Assembly: GCF_016735495.2 (NCBI RefSeq)
Contig: NZ_JAERQY020000001.1
Coordinates: forward strand, 1,674,001-1,738,000
Direction: 5' to 3'
Source: Lysobacter sp. MMG2
GTDB taxonomy: Bacteria; Pseudomonadota; Gammaproteobacteria; Xanthomonadales; Xanthomonadaceae
DNA: 64,000 nt
Below, piece by piece: positions 41,540-50,679 of this stretch (position 1 is its first letter; every line of letters begins with the position of its first letter). The position numbers were made by a program, and so were the translations under genes. Under the pieces are notes generated by a model, which was given only the letters and a program-made list of their open reading frames with translations, ran no database searches and had not been told where the DNA came from.

Positions 41540-44500
41540 TCACCCCTGCTCCGCCGCCCGCGTCGGCGGCGGCTCGTTGCCGAAGACCGTCACGTACAGC
41601 ACCGGCAGGAAGATGAGCGTGAGCGCGGTGGCGACCAGCAGCCCGCCCATGATGGCGAACGCCATCGGCCCCCAGAACACCGTGGGTGCGATGGGGATGA
41701 GGCCGAGCACGGTGGAGATCGCCGTGAGCATCAACGGCCGCATGCGCGAAGTCGCCGCACTGAGCACCGCATCGAGCACGCCCATCCCGGACGCGCGGTC
41801 GGTCTCGATCTGGACGATGAGGATCACCGCGTTCTTGGCGATCATGCCGATCAGCGCCAGGATGCCCAGGATCGCCACGAACCCCAGCGGCCGGTTGAAC
41901 ACCAGCAGCGAGGCCACCACGCCGATCAGGCCCAGCGGCAGCACGCACACCACCATCGCCAGGCGCCGGAAGCTCACCAGCAGGATCATCATGATCACCA
42001 GCATCAGCAGGATCATCACCGGCACCACCGCATACACCGAGCGGCTGGACTCGTTGCTTTCCTCGTAGAGCCCGCCGGTGTCGACGCGGTAGCGCTTTGG
42101 CAGCGTTTCGTTGAACGCTTCGATCTTCGGCCGCAATGCGTCCACGACGTCGTCGGGCAACACGTCGCGCGTCACGTCCGCGCGCACCGTCAGCGTCGGT
42201 ACGCGGTCGCGCCGCCACACCAGCGGGAATTCCTGTTCCTCGGTGAACGTCGCGAACTGCCGCAACGGCACCGTCCGCCCCGTGGCGGTGGGCACCTGCA
42301 GCGTGGAGAGCGTGTCGAACGACGCGCGCTCCTCGTCGGTGGCGCGCGTGACCACGTTGATCAGGTAGATGTCGTCGCGCACCTGCGTGACCGGCGTTCC
42401 GGCGATGGACGCGTTGAGCACGCCCGCCAGCGCCGCCGAACTCACGCCGAGCTGGCGTGCCTCGTCCTGGTCGATGTGGACGCGCACCTGCCGCGCGGGC
42501 TCCATCCAGTCGTAGTTGACGTGGCGCACGCGCGGGTCCGAACCCACCACGCCCGCCAGGTCGAGCGATATCTGCCGCAGCCGATCCATGTCGGGCCCGC
42601 TCACGCGGTACTGCAACGGCCAACCCACCGGCGGCCCCAGTTCCAGCGGTGACACGCGCGCAACCACGTCGGGAAAGTCCGTCGCGAGCAGATCCTCCAG
42701 CTTCTGATGAAGGCGTTCGCGCGCCTCCAGGTCCTTGGCGACGATCACGAACTGGGCGAAGAAGGGATTGGCCAGTTGCACGTTGAGCGTGAGGATGAAG
42801 CGGATCGCGCCGCGCCCGACGTAGGTGCTGTAGTGATCGACGTCCGGGTTGCCGTTGAGGAACGCTTCCAGGCGCTCGGCCTGCTCCTGCGTGGCGAAGA
42901 TGGACGCGTTCTGGCGCAGCGTCATGTCGACGGTGAGCTCGGGGCGGTCCGATGCGGGAAAGAACTGCTGCGGCACGAAGCGCACCAGGAAGATCGCCAG
43001 CACGAAGGCCGCGACGGTGACGCCGATGGTGAGCCAGCGTGCGGCGATCGCCCCGCGCAGCAGCTTTCCGTACGTCGCCATGATCCGGCTCGGCTTGGCC
43101 TGCGCATCGCGCTTGGGCACTTTCAGGATCGCCTTGCCGAGCAGCGGCGCGAAGATCACCGCGCCCAGCCACGACACGATCAGCGAGATCGCCACCACCG
43201 CGAAGATCGAAAAGGTGTACTCGCCCGCCGAACTGCGCGCGAAGCCGATGGGGACGAAGCTGGAGATCGTCACCAGCGTGCCGATCAGCATGGGCGCGGC
43301 GAGCGTGCGGTAGGCGTACGTGGCCGCCTCGTCCTTGCTGTCGCCCGCGCCGAGCCGGTTCATCATCGCATCGACCGTCGTCATCGCATCGTCGACGAGC
43401 AGGGTCAGGGCGATGATCAACGCACCGAGCGAGATGCGGTGCAGGTCGATGCCCAGCGCGTTCATGACCGTGAAGACGATGGCCAGCGTGAGCGGGATCG
43501 ACAACGCGACCACCGTGCCCGGTCGCACGCCCAGGCTGACGAAGCTGCACACCAGGATGATGATGATGGCCTGCCACAGCGAGGCCATGAAGTCGTTGAT
43601 CGAAACCTCCACTGTCACCGCCTGGTCGGCCACGAGCGTGGGCTCGATGCCCACCGGCAGGTCGGCGCGGATGTCGGCCATCTCGCGGCGCAGGTTCTCG
43701 CCCAGCGCCAGGATGTCGCCGCCTTCGCGCATCGCCACGGCCAGGCCGATGGCGGGCTTTCCGTTCACGCGGAACATCGGTTGCGGAGGATCGACAGTGC
43801 CCCGATGCACGCGGGCGATGTCGCCCAGGCGCACGATGCGGTTGCCGGCCGGGAAGTTGAACGACTCGATGTCGGCCTCGTTGTCGAACGCACCGCTGAC
43901 GCGCAGGAACACGCGCTCCTGCCGGGTCTGGATGACGCCGGCGGGGCGCACCACGTTCTGCGCCTGCAACGCGCCGATGATCGTCCGGTAATCCAGGCGC
44001 ATGCCGGCCAGGCGCTCGGTGGAGAACTCGATGAAGATCTGTTCGTCCTGCGCACCGAGCACTTCGATCTTGGACACGTCCGGCACGTTCAAAAGACGCG
44101 AACGCACCGCTTCGACCTGGTCGCGCAGCTCGCGAAAGCTGAAGCCGTCGGCGGTGAAGGCGTAGATCGTGCCGAAGGTGTCGCCGAAGTCGTCGTTGAA
44201 GAACGGACCGACGACGCCGGCCGGCAAGGTCTGCCGGATGTCGCCGATGTTCTTGCGCACCTGGTACCAGACATCCGGCACCTCCGACGGCGGCGTGGAT
44301 TGCTCGAGTTCGACGAAGATCGTGGTCTGCCCCGCCGTGGTGTAGCTGCGCACCGAGTTGATGTGGCGGGTTTCCTGCAGCTTGCGCTCCAGACGTTCGG
44401 TGACCTGCGGCAGCATTTCTTCCACGGTCGCGCCGGGCCACGCGGCGCCGACGACCATCGTGCGGACCGTGAACGCGGGATCCTCGTCGCGGCCGAGCTG

Positions 44501-44599
44501 CAGGAACGACATCAAGCCTGCCGCCAGCGAGATGATCATCAGGAACACGACCAGCGAGCGTTTGCCCAGGGCCCACTCGGAGAGGTTCGGCCCTATCAC
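41540..44599 (-). CDS. RND-family efflux permease
   Basis: A 1019-aa RND transporter with the N-terminal helix (SLVVFLMIISLAAGLMSFLQLGRDEDPAF), first porter domain, a helix bundle with the proton-relay aspartates (IIALTLLVDDAMTTVDAMMN), second porter domain and C-terminal helices (FVAILGILALIGMIAKNAVILIVQIE). It is close to the efflux RND permease group that uses one adaptor. It begins with a GTG overlapping the adaptor stop (GTGA, 44596-44599) and ends 5 bp before mrpE. It should expel drugs, detergents or metal-related compounds from the periplasm with an outer-membrane factor. Confidence 0.93.
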   Translation of the reverse strand: MIGPNLSEWALGKRSLVVFLMIISLAAGLMSFLQLGRDEDPAFTVRTMVVGAAWPGATVEEMLPQVTERLERKLQETRHINSVRSYTTAGQTTIFVELEQSTPPSEVPDVWYQVRKNIGDIRQTLPAGVVGPFFNDDFGDTFGTIYAFTADGFSFRELRDQVEAVRSRLLNVPDVSKIEVLGAQDEQIFIEFSTERLAGMRLDYRTIIGALQAQNVVRPAGVIQTRQERVFLRVSGAFDNEADIESFNFPAGNRIVRLGDIARVHRGTVDPPQPMFRVNGKPAIGLAVAMREGGDILALGENLRREMADIRADLPVGIEPTLVADQAVTVEVSINDFMASLWQAIIIILVCSFVSLGVRPGTVVALSIPLTLAIVFTVMNALGIDLHRISLGALIIALTLLVDDAMTTVDAMMNRLGAGDSKDEAATYAYRTLAAPMLIGTLVTISSFVPIGFARSSAGEYTFSIFAVVAISLIVSWLGAVIFAPLLGKAILKVPKRDAQAKPSRIMATYGKLLRGAIAARWLTIGVTVAAFVLAIFLVRFVPQQFFPASDRPELTVDMTLRQNASIFATQEQAERLEAFLNGNPDVDHYSTYVGRGAIRFILTLNVQLANPFFAQFVIVAKDLEARERLHQKLEDLLATDFPDVVARVSPLELGPPVGWPLQYRVSGPDMDRLRQISLDLAGVVGSDPRVRHVNYDWMEPARQVRVHIDQDEARQLGVSSAALAGVLNASIAGTPVTQVRDDIYLINVVTRATDEERASFDTLSTLQVPTATGRTVPLRQFATFTEEQEFPLVWRRDRVPTLTVRADVTRDVLPDDVVDALRPKIEAFNETLPKRYRVDTGGLYEESNESSRSVYAVVPVMILLMLVIMMILLVSFRRLAMVVCVLPLGLIGVVASLLVFNRPLGFVAILGILALIGMIAKNAVILIVQIETDRASGMGVLDAVLSAATSRMRPLMLTAISTVLGLIPIAPTVFWGPMAFAIMGGLLVATALTLIFLPVLYVTVFGNEPPPTRAAEQG

Positions 44600-45699
44600 G
44601 GCTTCGCCTCGATGAGGCGAACCTTCTGGCCGGGGCGCAGCGCCTGCACGCCGGCGGTCACCACGATGTCGCCCTGGTTCAGGCCCGAGGCCACCATCAC
44701 CGCCGAGGGGCTGGACGACTGGATGCCGATCTCGCGCGTCGACACCGTGTGCGCCTTCGGGTCGACGACCCACACCGCGGCCTTGCGTCCGGAGCGGATC
44801 ACCGCCGCGGCCGGCACTTCGATGCCGAGCACGGAATCCAGCTTCATGCGTCCGGTCACGGTGCTGCCCAGGCGCATCGCGGCGGGCGGATCGATCAGGC
44901 CGACGTTGATGCGGAACGTGTTGGTCACCGGATCGGCGCGCGGCGCGACTTCACGGATGCGGCCCTGCGCGGTGATGCGTGGATCGGCGGTGAGCATGAC
45001 GGTGATGCGCGGGTTGTCGGGCGCGCTGTCCTTCACCGCCGCGGGCACGTCGAAGACGGCATCGCGCCCGCCTTCGCGCGCGACCTGCGCGATCATCTGG
45101 CCTGCGCCCACCACCTCACCGGGTTCGGCGCCGACGGCGGTCACCACGCCCGCAACATCCGATGCAATGCGCGTGTAGCTCAAGCGGTTGCTGGCGAGGT
45201 TGAGCTGCGCCTGCGCCGATTCGACCTGCGATTGCGTGGCGCGGCGACTGGCTTGCGCCTGGTCGAACAGCGCCCGCGACACCGCGTCCTGCGCCACCAG
45301 TCCGCGCATCCGGACGAAATTGTTGTCGGCCTCCACCGCCTGCGCCTGCGCCGCGCTGAGCTGCGCACGTGCAGCCTGCACGCCGCTCTCTTCGTCCTGC
45401 GTGTCCAGTCGCGCGATCACCTGCCCGCGCTGCACGCGATCGCCCACGCCGATCCGCCGTTCGGTCACGCGGCCGGAAATGCGGAACGACAGATTGACCT
45501 CGCTTTCGGCCTGCACGCTGCCGACGAGCGATACCGTGTCGCCGCTCATGCGCTTGTCGGTGACCATCACGCGGACGGGCCGCACTTCCTGCGTTTCCTC
45601 GTCGCTGCCGCGCCCGCAGGCGGCAAGAAGGACGAGCACGCAACCCGCGGCGACCATGCGCCAGTGGAAGCAACACCGGAGGACGCGGATGGAAGGCAC
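44596..45699 (-). CDS. RND adaptor lipoprotein (periplasmic membrane-fusion protein)
   Basis: A 367-aa adaptor with a lipoprotein signal (VLVLLAACGRG), lipoyl half (AESEVNLSFRISGRVTERRIGVGDRVQRGQVIARLD), coiled coil, second half (YTRIASDVAGVVTAVGAEPGEVVGAGQMI) and barrel. It starts at a GTG (45697-45699) with GGAG 8 bp before it; an ATG at 45657 lacks a site. It is the first gene of the RND-Mrp string and overlaps the permease. The 188-bp gap to arcA upstream should hold the promoter; no clear boxes are seen. Confidence 0.9.
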   Translation of the reverse strand: MPSIRVLRCCFHWRMVAAGCVLVLLAACGRGSDEETQEVRPVRVMVTDKRMSGDTVSLVGSVQAESEVNLSFRISGRVTERRIGVGDRVQRGQVIARLDTQDEESGVQAARAQLSAAQAQAVEADNNFVRMRGLVAQDAVSRALFDQAQASRRATQSQVESAQAQLNLASNRLSYTRIASDVAGVVTAVGAEPGEVVGAGQMIAQVAREGGRDAVFDVPAAVKDSAPDNPRITVMLTADPRITAQGRIREVAPRADPVTNTFRINVGLIDPPAAMRLGSTVTGRMKLDSVLGIEVPAAAVIRSGRKAAVWVVDPKAHTVSTREIGIQSSSPSAVMVASGLNQGDIVVTAGVQALRPGQKVRLIEAKP

Positions 45700-45887
45700 T
45701 GGCTCGACTCCCTATCGATGTACCGGACCGGATTTCATCCCCCCTGGTCCGGGCGCACCGGACGGCCGGGATAACGCACGGAGCCGGTGTCCGCGCGACT
45801 GCAACGCAAGCGCCGGCCCGGGTCCGGATCTGCTTCCCGGGCGCGCCTTCGATCCGGCCGGTCGTCGCGAACCGCGATTGCCCGGAC

Positions 45888-47141
45888 CTAGAAATCCACC
45901 GCGTCGCGGATGATCGGACACGTCATGCAGTGGCCACCGCCGCGTCCGCGGCCGAGTTCGGCGCCGACGATGGTGATGACCTCGACCCCCTGCTTGCGCA
46001 GCTGCGTGTTCGTGTAGGTGTTGCGATCGTACGCATAGACCACGCCGGGCGAGGCGCACACCAGGTTCGCGCCGCTGTCCCACTGCGTGCGCTCCTGCTG
46101 ATAGGCCGTGCCGCCGGTTTCGACCACGCGCAGCTTCTTCAGGCCCAGCGCCTCGCCGACGACGTCGACGAACGGCTTCTCCTCGCGGTGCAGTTCCACG
46201 CCGCTGGGATGGCTGCTCGGGCGATACGAGAAGGTGCGGACCTGGTTGATGAACTCCGGTGCCAGCAGGCACAGGTCGCGATCGGCGAAGGTGAACACCG
46301 TGTCCAGATGCATGGCCGTGCGCATCTTCGGAATGACCGCCACGATCACGCGTTCGGCCGCCTTCTTTTCGAACAAGGACGCGGCCAACTGGCTGATCGC
46401 CTGACGCGAGGTGCGCTCGCTCATGCCGATGAGCACGTTGCCCTTGCCGATCGGCATCACGTCGCCGCCTTCCAGCGTCGCCAGGCCGTGGTCCTTGGTC
46501 GGATCGCCCCACCACACGTTGACCTTGCCGGCGAAGTCCGGATGGAACTTGTAGATGGACGTGGTGAGGATGGTTTCCTCGTGGCGCGCCGGCCAGTACA
46601 ACGGATTCAGCGTCACGCCGCCGTAGATCCAGCACGTGGTGTCGCGCGTGTAGAGCGTGTTGGGCAGCGGCTGCAGCAGGTACTCGGCTTCGCCCGCCGC
46701 CTCCTGCACGACCTTGAGCGCCTCGCCGCCGATCTTCTCGGGGAACTCCTCGGTCGACAGGCCGCCGATGAGCGTTTCGGCCAGATCGCGCGGAGACAGG
46801 CCCTCGAGATAGCTGCGCAGTTCGTCGATGAAGCCCAGCCCGACCTGGTCCGGCACGACCTGGTTGTCGAGGATCCACTTCTTCGCTTCCGGTATCTCCA
46901 CCGTCTCGGCGAGCAGGTTGTGCATCTCCACCACGTCGATGCCGCGGTCGCGCATCTTGTTGACGAAGTCGAAGTGGTCGCGCTTTGCGTTCTCCACCCA
47001 CAGCACGTCGTCGAACAGCAGCCGATCGCAATTGGTCGGCGTGAGCCGCTGGTGGGCGCGCCCGGGCGAACACACCATGACCTTGCGCAGCGTCCCTACT
47101 TCGGAATAGACGCCGAACTTTCCATCCGATGCCGTCGCCAT
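45888..47141 (-). CDS. arcA: Arginine deiminase
   Basis: A 417-aa arginine deiminase with the expected motifs: [35 protein letters not shown] and the catalytic cysteine C405 in [12 protein letters not shown]. It hydrolyses arginine to citrulline and ammonia. The ATG at 47141 follows CAGGAGCAGG. It lies 17 bp after the arcD-type antiporter gene, so the two form an operon. arcB and arcC are absent from this window, so ATP gain from the pathway would need genes elsewhere, or the pair may serve acid resistance through ammonia release. Confidence 0.95.
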   Translation of the reverse strand: MATASDGKFGVYSEVGTLRKVMVCSPGRAHQRLTPTNCDRLLFDDVLWVENAKRDHFDFVNKMRDRGIDVVEMHNLLAETVEIPEAKKWILDNQVVPDQVGLGFIDELRSYLEGLSPRDLAETLIGGLSTEEFPEKIGGEALKVVQEAAGEAEYLLQPLPNTLYTRDTTCWIYGGVTLNPLYWPARHEETILTTSIYKFHPDFAGKVNVWWGDPTKDHGLATLEGGDVMPIGKGNVLIGMSERTSRQAISQLAASLFEKKAAERVIVAVIPKMRTAMHLDTVFTFADRDLCLLAPEFINQVRTFSYRPSSHPSGVELHREEKPFVDVVGEALGLKKLRVVETGGTAYQQERTQWDSGANLVCASPGVVYAYDRNTYTNTQLRKQGVEVITIVGAELGRGRGGGHCMTCPIIRDAVDF

Positions 47142-47158
47142 GAACCTGCTCCTGCTTG

Positions 47159-48583
47159 CTAGATGGTGATGTAACCGGTGACCAGCCACCACACGCCCAC
47201 GATGGCGCCGATCGCGGCCAGAACGAAGATGATCCAGTCGGAGGTGCGCGAGAAGACCGGAAGTCCCTGCTCGCGCCGCGCCCACACGTACAGCGCCGTG
47301 CCCGGTGCATAGAGCACCGCCGAGAGCACGATGAACTTCATGCCGCCCGCGTAGAGCAGGAAGATGGTGTAGACCGTGGCGACGGCGGCGATGATGAGAT
47401 CGCGCTTGCGGTCGCCGGGGTCGGTCTCGTAGGTCTCGCCCCGGCGCGTCAGCATCAGGCCGTAGCCGGCCACCAGCAGGAACGGAATCAACGCCATCGC
47501 ACTGGTGAGGTTCAACATCAGGCTGAACGCGTCGCGCGACCAGTAGGTGGTGATCACGATGACCTGGATCACGATGCTGGTCGCCCACAATGCGGCCACG
47601 GGCACCTTGTTGGCGTTTTCCTTCGCGAACACGCGGGGCATGTCGCGGGTCCTGGCGGCCGTGAACATGACCTCCGCGCAGATCAGCGACCACGCCAGGT
47701 ACGCGCCCAGCACCGAGATCAGAAGGCCGATGCTGACGAAGATCGCGCCCCACGGGCCCACCACCGCCTCCAGGACCGTCGCCATCGACGGCTGGCGCAT
47801 GCCGGCGACATCGACGCGCGGCAGCACCGCGTAGGGAAGCAGCGTCACCAGCACCATCAGGGTGGTCACCGAGATGAAGCCGGTGATGGTCGCCGCGCCC
47901 ACGTCCTCGCGCTTCTTGGCGTAGCGCGAGTACACGCTCGCGCCTTCGATGCCGAGGAAGACGAAGACCGTCACCAGCATCGTCGCGCGCACCTGGTCGA
48001 AGACGCCGCCTTCCAGCCCGCCGCCGTAGAAGTTCAGCTGGAACAGGTCCATCTTGAACGCGAACGCCAGGATCGCGATGAAGACCAGAATCGGGATGAT
48101 CTTGGCCACCGTGACGATCTGGTTGATGAAGGCGGCCTGCTGCACGCCGCGCAGGATCATGAAGTGGAACAGCCAGATGCCGACCGAGGCGACGACGATC
48201 GCCACCACCGTGTTGCCGTCGCCGAAGACGGGGAAGAACGCGCCCAGCGTCGACTTGATCAGCACCCAGTACGACACGTTGCCGATGCAGCTGCCGATCC
48301 AGTAGCCGAACGCGGAGAGGAAGCCCGGGTAATCGCCGAAGCCTTCCTTCGCGTAGGCGAACACGCCCGCGTCGAGGTGGGGCTTGCGTTCGGCGAGGAA
48401 CTGGAACACGCGCGCCAGCATGTACATGCCGGTGCCGGCGATGAGCCAGGCGATGATCGCGCCGAAGGGTCCGGTCGCGTTCGCGAAAGTGCGAGGCAGC
48501 GAGAAGATGCCCGCCCCCACCATTCCGCCGACCACCATCGCGGTCAGCTGCATGCGTGACATTCTGGGTTCGGACGTCGCCAT
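47159..48583 (-). CDS. arcD: Basic amino acid antiporter (ArcD-like, APC superfamily)
   Basis: A 474-aa transporter with about 12-13 membrane segments and the APC motif [35 protein letters not shown]. The close position of arcA supports arginine:ornithine (or arginine:citrulline) exchange. The ATG at 48583 is favoured over an upstream GTG at 48604; AGGA lies before both. A 19-bp palindrome (48671-48689) stands about 90 bp upstream. No FNR-type or ArgR-type box was recognised. Confidence 0.88.
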   Translation of the reverse strand: MATSEPRMSRMQLTAMVVGGMVGAGIFSLPRTFANATGPFGAIIAWLIAGTGMYMLARVFQFLAERKPHLDAGVFAYAKEGFGDYPGFLSAFGYWIGSCIGNVSYWVLIKSTLGAFFPVFGDGNTVVAIVVASVGIWLFHFMILRGVQQAAFINQIVTVAKIIPILVFIAILAFAFKMDLFQLNFYGGGLEGGVFDQVRATMLVTVFVFLGIEGASVYSRYAKKREDVGAATITGFISVTTLMVLVTLLPYAVLPRVDVAGMRQPSMATVLEAVVGPWGAIFVSIGLLISVLGAYLAWSLICAEVMFTAARTRDMPRVFAKENANKVPVAALWATSIVIQVIVITTYWSRDAFSLMLNLTSAMALIPFLLVAGYGLMLTRRGETYETDPGDRKRDLIIAAVATVYTIFLLYAGGMKFIVLSAVLYAPGTALYVWARREQGLPVFSRTSDWIIFVLAAIGAIVGVWWLVTGYITI

Positions 48584-48911
48584 GTCGCTCACGGTCCTGT
48601 GCACGTCGGCGAACCATGCTTCAGGTTGCGTAACGTGTTCGTGAAGATGGCGAGAAGGGTTCTGCCGTTCATCGCGGTTTAAACGCGATATGTGTCACGC
48701 CGACTTCACTGCATGCTCACCGCATGTGGATGCGCGTTGCGGTAGGCCGCCGCACTGCGGCAGCGGGCACGTTTCACTTTCGCTTCACCGCAGCCGTCGT
48801 ATTCCACGCGCTCGTTCGACAGGTCCACTGGTCGAACCTCCGCGTCGCACCGCAACGGGCCTGCGTGCGACGCGATGCGACGGGCTCCATCACCGACCGA
48901 CGGCAAACGAC
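48584..48911. other. 328-bp divergent intergenic region upstream of arcD
   Basis: Region between divergent arcD and the lipoprotein gene. Apart from the palindrome at 48671-48689 I see no gene or repeat. Confidence 0.4.
48671..48689. promoter_or_regulatory. Palindrome upstream of arcD
   Basis: Arms ATCGCG (48671-48676) and CGCGAT (48684-48689) flank GTTTAAA. It is symmetrical and AT-centred, 88 bp before the arcD start, and may be a regulator site. The regulator is unknown. Confidence 0.4.
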
Positions 48912-49379
48912 ATGCGGTACACCGCTCCCTTGCTTCTCGCAATCGCAGCGGCCCTGGCGGCCGGATGCGCCACCTCGCCCACGCTGGACACGCAGGAGCG
49001 ATTGGCGCTCTATCGCGAGCACGCCGGTGCGCCGGTGCCGTCGTTCCGCCTGGAGCGGATGACGGGCACCCAGAACTGGACGCCGCTGGGCGATCAGGCA
49101 CTGGCGGTCTGGTCCAGTGCCAGCCGCGGGCACCTGCTGGAACTCGTGAATCGCTGCCCCGCGATGTCGTCCGCCTCGGGCATCGCCATCACCAACCGTG
49201 GCGGCCAGGTCACCGCCCGCGTCGATGCGGTGATGCCGCGAACGGCCACCGGGCTGGTGGCGGTAGGCAGCGGCACCTGCCGCATCGATTCGATCCGCCC
49301 GCTCGATGGCCGCTCGCTGCGCGACGCCAAGCGCGAGCTGCGCGAGGCGGACATGGTCGAACGAAGTGACGGCGGTTAG
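48912..49379 (+). CDS. DUF6491-like lipoprotein
   Basis: A 155-aa lipoprotein with signal MRYTAPLLLAIAAALAAGC (lipid cysteine C19). The core (FRLERMTGTQNWTPLGDQALAVW, HLLELVNRCPAM, GTCRIDSIRPLDGRSLRDAKRELREADM) matches DUF6491, a family I know mainly from Xanthomonadaceae. The function is unknown, and it presumably sits on the inner face of the outer membrane or in the periplasm. It is divergent from arcD and convergent with the short AraC gene. Confidence 0.8.
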   Translation: MRYTAPLLLAIAAALAAGCATSPTLDTQERLALYREHAGAPVPSFRLERMTGTQNWTPLGDQALAVWSSASRGHLLELVNRCPAMSSASGIAITNRGGQVTARVDAVMPRTATGLVAVGSGTCRIDSIRPLDGRSLRDAKRELREADMVERSDGG

Positions 49380-49388
49380 GCCGCGCGC

Positions 49389-49808
49389 CTACCCGCAACG
49401 CGCCGCGTGCTCGCCACGCCTGAGCGTCTCGTGCGGGTACTCGCCGAAGAGCGCATGGTATTCGGCCGCCATGCGGCCCGGATCGCGAAACCCGAACCGC
49501 TGTCCGATCGTGGCGATGGTGGTGTGCCCGGACATCGCGGAGAACAACGCGGCGCGGACCAGGTGCAGCCGTCGCATGCGGATGTACCGACTCGGCGACA
49601 TGCCCAGCGTCGACTGGAACGCCGAGCGCATCGTGCGCTGGCTGACGCCCGCGTCCGCGCAGATCTCGCTCACGCGTAACGAGCGCCCGTCGCTGGCGTC
49701 GATTTGCGCCATCGCCCACGACAAGGCCTGGCGATCCAGCGCCGGACGCCCGCGTCGCGCGGTGACCGCGCCGTCGTCCTGACCAAGCCGCTTGCGGGAT
49801 CCGGGCAT
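49389..49808 (-). CDS. AraC-type HTH protein, short form
   Basis: A 139-aa protein consisting almost only of the AraC C-terminal double HTH (LRVSEICADAGVSQRTMRSAFQSTLGMSPSRYIRMRRLHLVRAAL, then TTIATIGQRFGFRDPGRMAAEYHALFGEYP). Full-length AraC regulators are about 300 aa. Its HTH resembles that of the 329-aa regulator at 53006. No remnant of an N-terminal domain lies upstream in frame, so it may be a single-domain regulator or a decayed gene. A GTG at 49838 would add 10 residues. It follows the outer-membrane protein gene on the same strand. Confidence 0.75.
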   Translation of the reverse strand: MPGSRKRLGQDDGAVTARRGRPALDRQALSWAMAQIDASDGRSLRVSEICADAGVSQRTMRSAFQSTLGMSPSRYIRMRRLHLVRAALFSAMSGHTTIATIGQRFGFRDPGRMAAEYHALFGEYPHETLRRGEHAARCG

Positions 49809-49896
49809 GAGGGCTTCAGGGAGCACGTGAAGAGGCACGCGGCACGATCGGGCCGCGCGGCATGCGCCGTCTGCATTGCTTCCAATGCGCGGGCGC

Positions 49897-50643
49897 TCAG
49901 AAGGAGATGGCCACGCCGATCAGCGGTCCGTGCTGCATGAGCTCGTAGTGCTGGAACGTGCGGCCCTGTCCCTCGCTGTAGTCGTAGGACAGGACGCGGT
50001 AACCGAAGTACCAGTCGAAGCGGTCGTTCACGCCGCGACGGAACGTGGTCAGGAAATGCCAGGTCAGGTCCGAACCGCCGCCGCCGATGTCGCCACGCAC
50101 GTTGTAGCTCCACTTCTCGCCGATCGGGAACGAGGCGCGCATGCCGATCAACCCGTCCGTCCAGCTTGCGCCGCGCCTCGCCTGCGCCGTCTGTTGCAGC
50201 ACGCGCACGTTCAACTCCGAATCCAGGTCGAAGTAGGCCGCCGACAGCAGCACTTCGGCGTAAGGCGCGAAGCGGTATCCGCCCGTCGCCATCACCGTGA
50301 GCTGATCCAGGTACAGGCTTCCGCCCACGTTTCCGCGCGGGCCGGACGCGCGCCAGCCCAGATCCATGTACGTGACGTCGGTGCTGAACGACCACAGGCC
50401 GTTATCGATCCGGTAGGCCACCATGCCGCCCATCCGCAATGCGTCGAGCACGTCGGACTTGTCGAGCTCCACGCTCAGCGGCGGCAGGATGCCGATCTGC
50501 GCATCGCCTTCGATCGCCGCGCCCATGGCGTAGATGTAGACCGTCTGCTTCCACGAGTCGCGGGCTTTGACGTCCTGCGCCCGTGCGGGCATGCACAGGC
50601 ACAGGGCGGTCGCGCTTGCCGTGATGGAGAGAAGAAGCTTCAT
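49897..50643 (-). CDS. Outer-membrane beta-barrel protein
   Basis: A 248-aa exported protein with a signal peptide (KLLLSITASATALCLCMPARAQ) and alternating strands ending in LIGVAISF, a typical barrel end. Aromatic and glycine-rich segments (TYMDLGWRASGPRGN, YFGYRVLSYDYSEGQGRTFQHYEL) point to an eight- to ten-stranded barrel. A strong GGAGG precedes the ATG. It follows the alkylsulfatase after 36 bp, so it may let detergent-like substrates cross the outer membrane, or stabilise the membrane during exposure to them. I do not recognise a named family. Confidence 0.8.
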   Translation of the reverse strand: MKLLLSITASATALCLCMPARAQDVKARDSWKQTVYIYAMGAAIEGDAQIGILPPLSVELDKSDVLDALRMGGMVAYRIDNGLWSFSTDVTYMDLGWRASGPRGNVGGSLYLDQLTVMATGGYRFAPYAEVLLSAAYFDLDSELNVRVLQQTAQARRGASWTDGLIGMRASFPIGEKWSYNVRGDIGGGGSDLTWHFLTTFRRGVNDRFDWYFGYRVLSYDYSEGQGRTFQHYELMQHGPLIGVAISF

Positions 50644-50679
50644 GCATCACCTCCTCGCATTGCGATTTGCATGGCCACA

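Noticed and set aside
42707-45178. Long plus-strand frame opposite the RND permease and adaptor
   Set aside because: Mirror of the RND genes; R/D/H-rich, no recognisable fold.
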